From: Motiliproteus sp041586615
GTDB taxonomy: Bacteria; Pseudomonadota; Gammaproteobacteria; Pseudomonadales; Balneatricaceae
Direction of reading: 5' to 3'
DNA length: 64,000 nt
Assembly (NCBI GenBank): GCA_041586615.1
Contig: JBFGZS010000003.1
Coordinates: forward strand, 61,171 to 125,170
Part shown: positions 15,897-23,765 of the stretch, in pieces
How positions within the stretch are numbered: the stretch's first letter is position 1
Layout of the letters: each line of letters opens with the position of its first letter
Notes under the pieces: generated by a model
What the model was told of the DNA's origin: nothing
The model's database searches: none
Seen by the model: the letters and a program-made list of their open reading frames with translations, nothing else
Program-made: the position numbers and the translations under genes

Positions 15897-17462
15897 ATGA
15901 ATGATGAGTTGGTATTCTGTGATGAAGCCGCGCCAGAACTGCCGGATGAGCATCCTCCCTGGAATATCCTGATTGTCGATGATGATGAAGAGGTGCATCG
16001 GGTTACCCGACTGGCGCTGCGTCATGTCTTGATCGAGGCGCGCGGGTTGCAGTTTACGTCCGCCTATAGTGGTGCCGAGGCACGGGAAATACTGGATGGT
16101 CCGGTGCGTTTTTCGGTTGTCTTGCTGGATGTGGTCATGGAAACCGAGCATGCCGGCCTGGATCTGGTTCGCTATATTCGTGAAGAACGACAGGACAAGG
16201 CGCTACGCATTGTTCTCAGAACCGGCCAGCCGGGACAAGCGCCAGAACTTCAGGTGATACGTAACTACGATATCGACGATTATAAAGACAAAACAGAACT
16301 GACCTCTCTGAAGCTCTTTACTCTTATGCACAGTTGTTTACGCTCGTTTCGAGATATTGAGGCGTTGCAAAAAAGCCGGGCAGGCTTACAAAAAGTGATT
16401 CGCGCCTCGCGTGGTATCTATGAAAAACAGGCGCTGGGTGAGTTTGTCGATGCGGCGGTGGAGCAGTTACGGCATCTGTTGAATCTTGACGATACCGTTG
16501 TGTATCTGTTTGATGTCGATGCTTATCATTACCGGCAGGACCGGCTTGAACAGTTCTGTACCGGTGGCCGCGAAGGGATCGGGCTTGAATTGAAGATCGC
16601 CGACCTTGAACCCCGACGGCGGGCTTTGGTGGAGCAGAGTCTGGCGACCCGCAGTAATAGTTTCGGGGATGATCTGCTGCTGATCTATTGCGCCAGCCAG
16701 CACCATAACGTGTTGTTTTTTTTGGATGCCCCGCGGCGATTGTCCACAATCGATCACTATCTCGTGAATATATTCAGCGATAACTTATCGATCGCCCTAG
16801 ATAATATTGATCTTAATCAGTTGCTTAATCAATCTCAGCAGCAATTGATCTACCGTATGGGGGATATGGTCGAGAGCCGAAGCTCTGAGACGGAATACCA
16901 CGTTCAACGTGTGGCGCTGTATTGTGAATTACTGGCCGAACTGGCAGGGCTTTCTCGGGCTGACGTGGAATTAATCAAACAGTCCGCGCCGCTGCATGAC
17001 CTGGGTAAAATCGGCATACCGGATCAGGTTCTGAATAAACCCGGGCCGCTATTGAACGGTGAGTGGAAAACGATGCGTGAGCATTCGGAAATAGGCTACC
17101 GCATGCTGACGGGCTCGGGTTTACCGATTTTGGAAGCCGGCGCCACGATTGCGCTGAGTCACCATGAACGCTGGGATGGGCGTGGTTATCCCCTGGGTTT
17201 GCGTGAAGATGCCATTCCTTTGATGGGGCGCATTGCGGCCATCGCCGATGTGTTTGATGCGCTCAGTTGTACGCGTAGCTATAAAGCGGCTTGGGAGATG
17301 CCAAAGGTCACCGATTATATTCATCGCCACAGTGGCAGTCGCTTTGATCCGGCGCTGGTTGCGTTATTCGATGCCAATGTTGAACGCTTTATAGCAATTC
17401 GATACCGCAACTTTGAGGGCGCCGAGTCCGAGAAGGACGAAACACCCCCCTTGCCTGAGTGA
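15897..17462 (+). CDS. Response regulator with HD-GYP cyclic-di-GMP phosphodiesterase domain
   Basis: This is a 521-residue protein. An N-terminal receiver domain (ILIVDDDEEVHRVTRLAL, phospho-acceptor Asp78 in VVLLDVVMETEH, conserved Lys in DYKDKTEL) is followed by a DUF3369-type sensor region at about residues 155-310. A full HD-GYP domain comes next: HDLGKIG from His367 and HHERWDGRGYP from His422. Both metal-binding signatures are complete, so it probably hydrolyses cyclic-di-GMP. The ATG at 15897 is preceded by GGGGGGA; the ATG at 15870 has no site. No DNA-binding domain is present, so the output is enzymatic. Its kinase is not adjacent. It converges with cobO with only 12 bp between the stops. 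Confidence 0.93.
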   Translation: MNDELVFCDEAAPELPDEHPPWNILIVDDDEEVHRVTRLALRHVLIEARGLQFTSAYSGAEAREILDGPVRFSVVLLDVVMETEHAGLDLVRYIREERQDKALRIVLRTGQPGQAPELQVIRNYDIDDYKDKTELTSLKLFTLMHSCLRSFRDIEALQKSRAGLQKVIRASRGIYEKQALGEFVDAAVEQLRHLLNLDDTVVYLFDVDAYHYRQDRLEQFCTGGREGIGLELKIADLEPRRRALVEQSLATRSNSFGDDLLLIYCASQHHNVLFFLDAPRRLSTIDHYLVNIFSDNLSIALDNIDLNQLLNQSQQQLIYRMGDMVESRSSETEYHVQRVALYCELLAELAGLSRADVELIKQSAPLHDLGKIGIPDQVLNKPGPLLNGEWKTMREHSEIGYRMLTGSGLPILEAGATIALSHHERWDGRGYPLGLREDAIPLMGRIAAIADVFDALSCTRSYKAAWEMPKVTDYIHRHSGSRFDPALVALFDANVERFIAIRYRNFEGAESEKDETPPLPE

Positions 17463-17474
17463 GCGGTTTACGCC

Positions 17475-18080
17475 TTACCAGTCGAAGCCTGCCTGTGCCT
17501 TGATGCCGCCGCGAAACGCGTGTTTAACATCTTGTATGTCACTCACCGTATCGGCGATCTCCAGCAACTCGGGCTTGGCACCCCGACCGGTCATGATCAC
17601 ATGTTGCTGGGCGGGACGTGCTCGCAGAGCAGCCAGCACCGTCTCGAGAGGCAGGTAGTCGTATTTGAACATGTACGTCAGCTCGTCCAGCACAACCAGT
17701 GCGAGCTCCGGGTTGGTGAGCATGGCGGCCGCGTCTTCCCAAGCCTGCTCTGCCGCGCGCTTATCCTGCTCGCGATCCTGTGTATTCCAGGTAAAGCCCG
17801 TGCCCATAACCCGAAAGGTCACGGCAGGGTGGCTCCCGAACAGCATCTCTTCACCGCTTTGCCATTTGCCTTTAATAAATTGGGTGACGCCGACTTTCTG
17901 GCCATGGCCAATAGCCCGTGCCACGGTACCAAACGCGGAGCTACTCTTGCCTTTACCGTTGCCGGTAATGAGTTGAATAACGCCGCGAACGTCTGTGGCT
18001 TGTTTGACGCGCTCATCAACCACGGCTTTCTTACGTTCCATGCGTGCTTTGTGGCGGGCGTTGCGTTCTTGCTCACTCAT
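17475..18080 (-). CDS. cobO: Cob(I)yrinic acid a,c-diamide adenosyltransferase
   Basis: This 201-residue CobO/BtuR family protein has the P-loop GNGKGKSS at residues 40-47, FIKGKW, the LVVLDELTYM Walker-B-like segment, and the C-terminal HAFRGGIKAQAGFDW typical of the family. It attaches the 5'-deoxyadenosyl group of ATP to the cobalt of corrinoids, in the cytoplasm. The ATG overlaps the end of cobC by 8 bp (ATGAGTGA), so translation is probably coupled, and it is the last gene of the cobD-cobC-cobO operon. Confidence 0.95.
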   Translation of the reverse strand: MSEQERNARHKARMERKKAVVDERVKQATDVRGVIQLITGNGKGKSSSAFGTVARAIGHGQKVGVTQFIKGKWQSGEEMLFGSHPAVTFRVMGTGFTWNTQDREQDKRAAEQAWEDAAAMLTNPELALVVLDELTYMFKYDYLPLETVLAALRARPAQQHVIMTGRGAKPELLEIADTVSDIQDVKHAFRGGIKAQAGFDW

Positions 18081-19272
18081 GATTGGTCCTCGTCGTAGAT
18101 ATCAAGGTGTTTGGCGTTGATAGTTCCATCAATGCGTGGGATAGGCGTTGCCACGCCTGTTCGGTTGCGGGTAGCCCAAACCGTAACAGTTCGGGTCCCT
18201 GGAAATAGCGGACCCAGATGGCGCGTTCGGCAAGTTGCTGCTGCAGTATAGCGGCGTCCGGGTGGTGCAGGGTCTTAAACAGACTCGGGCCATTTACACT
18301 TGAAGCGGTCGCGGCGTTGCCGAGCGTGGTTGCCAGCAATTGCTCGAGCCGGGTGCCTGCGGCGCGTAACGTTTGGCGGCTCTGGCTCTGCCAGGCGTCA
18401 TCGGCAAGACATTGCTGGCAGACCCAGCGTGCCGGCCCCGACAATGCCCAGGGACCGAGCTGGCGGTCTAGTTGTTGCAGAAGGGGCATCGGCCCCAGGA
18501 CGAATCCGGCCCGGATGCCGGCCAGACCAAAAAATTTGCCGACCGAACGCAGGACCACCAAGCCATCACGGCCACAGTCCGCGGACAAGGAGTGCGCGGG
18601 ATCTGCGTCAATAAAGGCTTCGTCGACGATCAGCCATCCGCCGCGAACCGCCAGGCGTTGCTGCCAGGCCAAGAGCTGCTCACGGCGATACTGATGACCG
18701 GTCGGGTTGCTGGGGTTGATGAGCAGCAGGATGTCGAGTTCATTTAACCGCGCGTCTATCTGTGCCGGTTGCACGTGTATGACCTGATGCCCGGCGGTGC
18801 GCCAGGCATGCTCATGCTCGGCATAACCGGGTGTGACCAGTCCGATCCGACTGTTGGGAAACAGCGTGGGCAGGCTCTGAATCGCGGCCTGAGAACCGGC
18901 AACCGGGAGCAGGTCGCTGCAATCGTAGTAGGTTGCTGCCGCCTGTTCCAAGCCATCATGGCGCTCCGGCAGACGGTTCCAGACGGACGCGGGAAGGGAG
19001 GGGACCGGCCAGCCATTGGCGTTAATGCCGGTGGACAGGTCCAACCAGCGCTCGACGGGAATGGCGTAACGTTGAGCCGCTTCCAGCAGGTTTCCGCCGT
19101 GGCTGAGAAGCCCGGCCGTTGCACGGGCATTGGCAGGTGCTGTGGGCGTTTTTGATAATTTAGGTGATTTTAGCAATTCAGGTTCTTTTGATCGTTTCGG
19201 TGTTTTAAATGATTTTGGTGTTTTAAATGTTTTGGGTGTTTTAAATACGCTAGGGGGCCTAGATAACAACAT
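18073..19272 (-). CDS. cobC: Threonine-phosphate decarboxylase with unusual N-terminal hexapeptide repeats
   Basis: This is a 399-residue fold-type I PLP enzyme that makes (R)-1-amino-2-propanol phosphate for the nucleotide loop of cobalamin. The core starts at LLSHGGNLLEAA (residue 55) and shows WLDLSTGINANG, NPSNPTG (186-192), VDEAF, and the PLP lysine Lys246 in SVGKFFGLAGIRAGF. The first 54 residues are not part of the family: after MLLSRPPSV they are six hexapeptides beginning FKTPKT, FKTPKS, FKTPKR and becoming degenerate. The DNA shows the same 18-bp period. I see no good in-frame start inside or after the repeats except a TTG within them. The ATG at 19272 sits 4 bp after the cobD stop with GGTAGG before it, so the extension appears translated. 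Confidence 0.92.
   Translation of the reverse strand: MLLSRPPSVFKTPKTFKTPKSFKTPKRSKEPELLKSPKLSKTPTAPANARATAGLLSHGGNLLEAAQRYAIPVERWLDLSTGINANGWPVPSLPASVWNRLPERHDGLEQAAATYYDCSDLLPVAGSQAAIQSLPTLFPNSRIGLVTPGYAEHEHAWRTAGHQVIHVQPAQIDARLNELDILLLINPSNPTGHQYRREQLLAWQQRLAVRGGWLIVDEAFIDADPAHSLSADCGRDGLVVLRSVGKFFGLAGIRAGFVLGPMPLLQQLDRQLGPWALSGPARWVCQQCLADDAWQSQSRQTLRAAGTRLEQLLATTLGNAATASSVNGPSLFKTLHHPDAAILQQQLAERAIWVRYFQGPELLRFGLPATEQAWQRLSHALMELSTPNTLISTTRTNHE
19138..19245 (-). repeat. 18-bp tandem repeat x6, in frame, at start of cobC
   Basis: There are six 18-bp units on the minus strand, the first three nearly identical (tttaaaacaccnaaanca) and the last three more diverged. They encode FKTPKT, FKTPKS, FKTPKR, SKEPEL, LKSPKL and SKTPTA. 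The array is locally A+T-rich compared with its surroundings. Confidence 0.92.
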
Positions 19273-19276
19273 GTGC

Positions 19277-20227
19277 CTACCCAGAGAGCAGCGGGGTCAT
19301 CGCGAAAAACGTCGCCATAATCAGTGCAACGGTCCCCCACAGCAGGGTGGCGCGGTTTAGCAAGGCAATGCTGCGGTCAATATCGGCGGCAGTGGCGACC
19401 GGGCCCTCGCCGAGCGCCGTGCGTTGTTTCAGTTGCCCCTGGTAGACGGCGTCGCCCCCGAGCAAGATCTGCAGTGCCCCGGCCCCGGATGCCATCACCG
19501 GTCCGCCATTCGGGCTGGGATACCGATGTCCCTGTTGACGCCAGCAGCGCCAGGCCGTAGCGGTGCTGCCGCACAGGGCATAGCTCGCCGCGCACAGGCG
19601 CGCGGGTAGCCAGGCCAGCCCGTCATCGACATGGGCCGCCGCCCAGCCAAACGCATGATAGCGATCGTTGCGATAGCCCCACATGGCATCCAGTGTATTG
19701 GCCAGTCGGTGCAGAATCGCCCCGGGCAGGCCTGCAATCAGGAACCAGAACAGGGTCGCAAACAGGGCATCGTTACCATTTTCCAGGACCGATTCGATGG
19801 TGGCTTTACTGATATCGCTGCTGTGCATAGCTTCGGTCTGACGACTGACCAGGTAGCCGGTGCGGATCCTGGCGGTGTCCAGATCTCCGGCCAGCAGGGG
19901 GGCGGAGACGGCACGGGCGTGCTCAACCAGGCTTTGTCTGCCGATGCACAGATAGAGGCCGACGCCGTTAACAACCAGGGCCCAGCTGTCGGCAATCAGC
20001 GCGGTGGTGACCCATGTGGCGATCAGCACGATAGGGCCTGTCGCGAGCAGCAACGCCAGCACGCCGCGTACTCGCCTGTGGGCAACGGACAGCCCGGCAG
20101 GCCCATACAGGCGCTTTTCCACATAGTTGGCCGCATTGCCAAAGGCAATCAGCGGGTGTGCCCTGCGTGGCTCGCCGAGCAATCGGTCAAGCAGCAGCGC
20201 CAAAACAAGCGTCAGGGCGGTGGTCAT
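19277..20227 (-). CDS. cobD: Adenosylcobinamide-phosphate synthase
   Basis: This 316-residue integral membrane protein belongs to the CobD/CbiB family, which condenses adenosylcobyric acid with aminopropanol phosphate. Hallmarks are LLLDRLLGEPRRAHPLIAFG near the N-terminus, RQTEAMHSSDISKATIESVLENGNDALFATLFW, and the C-terminal YPSPNGGPVMASGAGALQI. Several hydrophobic segments place it in the inner membrane, as expected. The product of its neighbour cobC is its substrate and cobQ makes the other substrate. It is the first gene of the cobD-cobC-cobO operon. The same gene is called cbiB in Salmonella. Confidence 0.95.
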   Translation of the reverse strand: MTTALTLVLALLLDRLLGEPRRAHPLIAFGNAANYVEKRLYGPAGLSVAHRRVRGVLALLLATGPIVLIATWVTTALIADSWALVVNGVGLYLCIGRQSLVEHARAVSAPLLAGDLDTARIRTGYLVSRQTEAMHSSDISKATIESVLENGNDALFATLFWFLIAGLPGAILHRLANTLDAMWGYRNDRYHAFGWAAAHVDDGLAWLPARLCAASYALCGSTATAWRCWRQQGHRYPSPNGGPVMASGAGALQILLGGDAVYQGQLKQRTALGEGPVATAADIDRSIALLNRATLLWGTVALIMATFFAMTPLLSG

Positions 20228-20578
20228 GGTAAGGGTAGGAGGCGCGGGATCGTGCCTTTATTCTCCGGTGAAATTTGTTAAAGTGCTGGCCATCTTAGCG
20301 GCGAAATGCGATCGAGTAAAACCGCAGTACCGGATTAACCCGCGGGGTTAAGTATTTGATGCAAAATGCGTCACTACGGACGGTAAGGTCAATGCGAGCA
20401 CCCGAAAAGCGAGCGTTCTTAACACGAGCGTTTTTCACAAGTGCATACTTGATAAGTGCATGCTTGACAAGAGCAGCTGCGCGCGGTTGAGCCTGTTTGG
20501 AGCGGCGATGGACACAGCGGTAGCATTACCAGGTGTCCACCAGATCAATAGTTGAATTAATTCGGAGTGACCCACGGC
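20228..20578. other. Divergent cobD/cobQ intergenic region with tandem repeat and hairpin
   Basis: There is no gene here. A degenerate series of roughly 16-17 bp units lies at about 20407-20474 (taagtgcatgcttgacaag and relatives). At 20510-20538 a stem-loop is formed by GGACAC with GTGTCC and an inner GGTA/TACC. It lies 40 bp before cobQ. I looked for the conserved core of a cobalamin riboswitch on both strands and did not find one, so B12 control of this block is not visible. Confidence 0.6.
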
Positions 20579-22045
20579 ATGAAAAGACAGACCCTGATGG
20601 TCCAAGGCACCACATCCGATGCGGGTAAGAGTGCCGTCGTGACCGGTCTGTGCAGATTACTGCGGCGCAGAGGGCTGCGCGTGGCCCCTTTTAAACCGCA
20701 GAATATGGCGTTAAACAGCGCGGTCACCATCGACGGGGGCGAGATAGGCCGGGCCCAGGCCGTGCAGGCTCAGGCCTGTGGCTTGGAGCCCCACACCGAT
20801 ATGAATCCGATCCTGCTCAAGCCCAATACCGATACCGGCGCGCAAGTGATCGTCAACGGCAAGGCCATCGGCAATATGGAAGCAGTCGCCTACCACGCCT
20901 ATAAGCCGCAAGCGATGAAGGCCGTGCTGGCGGCACATGCCCGTCTATGTGAAACCTATGATCTGGTGGTGGTGGAGGGGGCGGGCAGTCCGGCCGAGAT
21001 CAATCTGCGCGACCGGGATGTGGCGAATATGGGCTTTGCCGAAGCGGTTGATTGCCCGGTGATCCTAGTCGCCGATATCGATCGGGGCGGCGTGTTTGCG
21101 CATCTGGTGGGCACCCTGGACCTGCTGTCAGCGTCAGAACGACAGCGCACCGAGGCGTTAGTCATCAATAAGTTTCGCGGTGATATTGGGCTATTGAAGC
21201 CGGGTAATGACTGGTTGGAGCAGCGCAGTGGCAAGCCGTTACTCGGGACCTTGCCGTTTTTACCCGGTTTATATCTGGAAGCGGAAGATGCCCTGCGCCA
21301 GGTACCGCAGAAGAGTGCGGGGCAGTTACTGCGCGTGGTGGTGCCGGCCCTGCCGCGGCTATCGAATCATACGGATTTTGATGCGTTGCAGTTGCATCCC
21401 CAGGTCGATCTGACCTTTGTGCGCGCCGATCAACCGATCCCTGCTGCCGACCTGATTATTCTGCCGGGCTCGAAAAGCGTCGCCGGTGATCTGGCATTCT
21501 TGCGTCGTCAGGGTTGGGCATCGGCCATTCAGCGTCATCTACGCTACGGCGGCAAGGTGTTGGGCATTTGCGGTGGCTTTCAGATGCTGGGGCAACGCAT
21601 CGACGATCCCGAAGGCGTGGAAAGCCAACAGACTAGCAGCCAAGGCTTGGGGTTACTGGATTTCACCACTCGCCTGCATACGCATAAACAGTTACATCGG
21701 GTCAGCGGGCAGCTGCAACTGACCGACAGCCCGGTTGTTGGCTACGAGATTCATGCCGGGCTGAGCGAAGGTCCGGCCCTGCAGCGCCCGCTGGTGATAC
21801 TGGACGATGGACGGCGTGACGGCGTGATCAGTGACGACTATCAGATCGCGGGCTCCTACCTGCATGGGTTATTAGATGCCCCCGAAGCCCTGCAGGCCGT
21901 GCTGACGTGGGCGGGCCTGCAAGCACCACAGGTGCTGGATTTGCAAGCAGAGCGGGAAGCGGGTATCGATCGGCTGGCCGATACGCTGGAAGCGCATCTG
22001 GATCAGGCGCTGTTGGAACGGATCATCGGTAGACCATTATATTAA
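20579..22045 (+). CDS. cobQ: Cobyric acid synthase (amidotransferase)
   Basis: This 488-residue CobQ/CbiP enzyme amidates positions b, d, e and g of adenosylcobyrinic a,c-diamide, using glutamine and ATP. The N-terminal dethiobiotin-synthetase-like domain has the P-loop GTTSDAGKS at 10-18 and the motifs PFKPQNMALNS, RAQAVQAQACG and NPILLKP. The C-terminal class I glutaminase domain has the nucleophile Cys331 in GICGGFQMLG and the late YLHGLLD. I chose the ATG at 20579, which has GGAG upstream; an in-frame GTG at 20567 overlaps that site. It diverges from the cobD operon. Its TAA stop is formed by the first bases of a dispersed repeat copy. Confidence 0.95.
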   Translation: MKRQTLMVQGTTSDAGKSAVVTGLCRLLRRRGLRVAPFKPQNMALNSAVTIDGGEIGRAQAVQAQACGLEPHTDMNPILLKPNTDTGAQVIVNGKAIGNMEAVAYHAYKPQAMKAVLAAHARLCETYDLVVVEGAGSPAEINLRDRDVANMGFAEAVDCPVILVADIDRGGVFAHLVGTLDLLSASERQRTEALVINKFRGDIGLLKPGNDWLEQRSGKPLLGTLPFLPGLYLEAEDALRQVPQKSAGQLLRVVVPALPRLSNHTDFDALQLHPQVDLTFVRADQPIPAADLIILPGSKSVAGDLAFLRRQGWASAIQRHLRYGGKVLGICGGFQMLGQRIDDPEGVESQQTSSQGLGLLDFTTRLHTHKQLHRVSGQLQLTDSPVVGYEIHAGLSEGPALQRPLVILDDGRRDGVISDDYQIAGSYLHGLLDAPEALQAVLTWAGLQAPQVLDLQAEREAGIDRLADTLEAHLDQALLERIIGRPLY

Positions 22046-22120
22046 GGCGGCCACGCAATGCCGGGCAAAAATGTTATCAAAAGACCGAATAGAGCGGTAG
22101 GTTGATGCCAGGCTAATAAG
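22042..22120 (+). repeat. Dispersed modular intergenic repeat, copy B (short)
   Basis: This shortened copy begins in the cobQ stop codon (attaaggcgg) and keeps GCCGGGCAAAAATG, ATCAAAAGACCGAAT, GCGGTAGGTTGATGCCAGG and CTAATAAG. The central module with the CGTGGC hairpin is absent. The hairpin ACCG...CGGT is preserved. Confidence 0.8.
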
Positions 22121-22216
22121 CTTGCCGATAAGGCGGTTTTGCTTTATGACAGCGCCGTCGCAACGGGAGAAAAATCAGGGTGTGAATTCAATCCGCACAC
22201 CGGGCGCTGATCGGGT

Positions 22217-22222
22217 TATAAT
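22217..22222 (+). promoter_or_regulatory. Candidate -10 box of fabV
   Basis: A perfect TATAAT stands 48 bp before the fabV start codon. I see no good -35 element at the right distance, so this is a candidate only. Confidence 0.4.
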
Positions 22223-22269
22223 GCCGCCTTTAGACATTCTGTTCAGCGCATACAGGAACGAATAAGACC

Positions 22270-23466
22270 GTGATTATCAAACCCCGAATTCGAGGCTTTA
22301 TCTGCACAACTACGCATCCTGTAGGTTGTGAAGCCAACGTCCAGCAGCAGATCGCTATCACTCAAAAACAGGGCCCAATTGAAGGAGCACCCAAGCGTGT
22401 TTTGGTTATTGGAGCTTCCAGTGGCTACGGCCTTTGCTCTCGCGTTACCGCGGCATTTGGCGGCGGCGCCGCGACCATCGGCGTATTTTTCGAGAAGCCC
22501 GGCACCGAGAAAAAGCCGGGTACCGCAGGCTGGTACAACTCAGCAGCTTTTGATCGTGCGGCTAAAGCAGCCGGCCTGTATTCCAAGAGCGTTAACGGCG
22601 ATGCGTTTTCCCATGAAGCCAAGCGTCAGGTTATCGACATTATCAAAGCGGACCTGGGTCAGATCGATCTGGTCGTTTACTCGCTGGCTTCACCGGTGCG
22701 TAAAATGCCCGATACCGGCGAGCTGATTCGCTCCAGCCTCAAGCCGATTGGTGAAACGTACCGGGCAACCGCCGTCGATACCAACCGCGACTGCATCATC
22801 GAAGCCGAAGTCGAGCCCGCGACCGAGCAGGAAGTAATCGACACCACCAAGGTGATGGGTGGTCAGGATTGGGAGCTGTGGCTCAACGCACTGGATGAAG
22901 CCGGTGTGCTGGCTGAGGGTGCGCGTACCGTGACCTACAGCTATATCGGAACCGATATCACCTGGCCGATCTACTGGCACGGTGCCTTGGGTAAGGCGAA
23001 GGAAGATCTGGACCGCGCCGCCGCAGAGCTGGATGCCAAGCTGGCGCAGCGTGGCGGTTCTGCCAACGTTGCCGTACTCAAGAGCGTGGTGACGCAAGCC
23101 AGCTCCGCCATTCCGGTTATGCCGCTCTATATCGCCATGGGCTTTAAGGTGATGAAGGAGAAAGGCTTGCACGAGGGCTGTATCGAGCAGATCAACCGAC
23201 TGTTCCGTGAGCGTCTGTACACCAGCGCCGAGGTCGAACTGGACGAAGCGAATCGCTTCCGTCTTGACGATTGGGAACTGCGTGACGAAGTACAGGATGC
23301 CTGCCGGGCTATCTGGCCTAAAGTGACCACCGAAAACCTGTTTGAGCTAACCGACTACCAGGGCTACAAGAATGAGTTCCTGAATCTGTTTGGCTTTGGC
23401 GTTGAAGGCGTCGACTACGATGCCGACGTCGACACGGTAATGGATTTTGATGTTGTCGAGCTCTGA
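22270..23466 (+). CDS. fabV: Enoyl-[acyl-carrier-protein] reductase, FabV type
   Basis: This is a 398-residue NAD(P)H-dependent trans-2-enoyl-ACP reductase of the FabV family, the last reductive step in fatty acid elongation. It has MIIKPRIRGFICTTTHPVGC at the start and the nucleotide motif GASSGYGLCSR (48-58). The catalytic pair with the characteristic Y-x8-K spacing is Tyr235 and Lys244 (IYWHGALGKAK). Length matches the family (about 400) and is longer than FabI (262). FabV enzymes are known to be poorly inhibited by triclosan, so low sensitivity is likely by inference. It starts with GTG at 22270. It is monocistronic and convergent with proS. Confidence 0.96.
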   Translation: MIIKPRIRGFICTTTHPVGCEANVQQQIAITQKQGPIEGAPKRVLVIGASSGYGLCSRVTAAFGGGAATIGVFFEKPGTEKKPGTAGWYNSAAFDRAAKAAGLYSKSVNGDAFSHEAKRQVIDIIKADLGQIDLVVYSLASPVRKMPDTGELIRSSLKPIGETYRATAVDTNRDCIIEAEVEPATEQEVIDTTKVMGGQDWELWLNALDEAGVLAEGARTVTYSYIGTDITWPIYWHGALGKAKEDLDRAAAELDAKLAQRGGSANVAVLKSVVTQASSAIPVMPLYIAMGFKVMKEKGLHEGCIEQINRLFRERLYTSAEVELDEANRFRLDDWELRDEVQDACRAIWPKVTTENLFELTDYQGYKNEFLNLFGFGVEGVDYDADVDTVMDFDVVEL

Positions 23467-23728
23467 TAACACCTGATCGCCAGTCAGGGCAGATCCGGCC
23501 GGAACTGCCCGCCTGTTTGATGCTCTCCCTTTCTCAGTGTCTTCCGAAGATAACGCTTCTCACCACCCTGTTTCGATCAGAATGGCTAACGCAGGCACCG
23601 GTTTGAGCCGCGGTGTGAATAATGGCTGGCCGAAAGGTTATTAAAGATAGATCAGGAAAACCGGAAGGGTTGGGCGCGGTTAAGAAACGTCTGGGAGACG
23701 CTGGTTATTGTGGGTGAAGTCGAGAGAA

Positions 23729-23758
23729 GAGTAGGCGGCCAGCAGCGGCCGCCTACTC
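23729..23758. terminator. Strong hairpin between fabV and proS, probably bidirectional terminator
   Basis: There is a perfect 12-bp stem, GAGTAGGCGGCC with GGCCGCCTACTC, around the 6-nt loop AGCAGC, directly after the proS stop. No good T-tract follows on either strand. A weaker stem, GGGCAG/CTGCCC at 23487-23510, lies closer to fabV. Confidence 0.65.
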
Positions 23759-23765
23759 GATGTCA

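Noticed and set aside
20228..20578. Cobalamin riboswitch before the cob genes
   Set aside because: I looked on both strands for the conserved B12-box core and found only a simple stem-loop and a tandem array.
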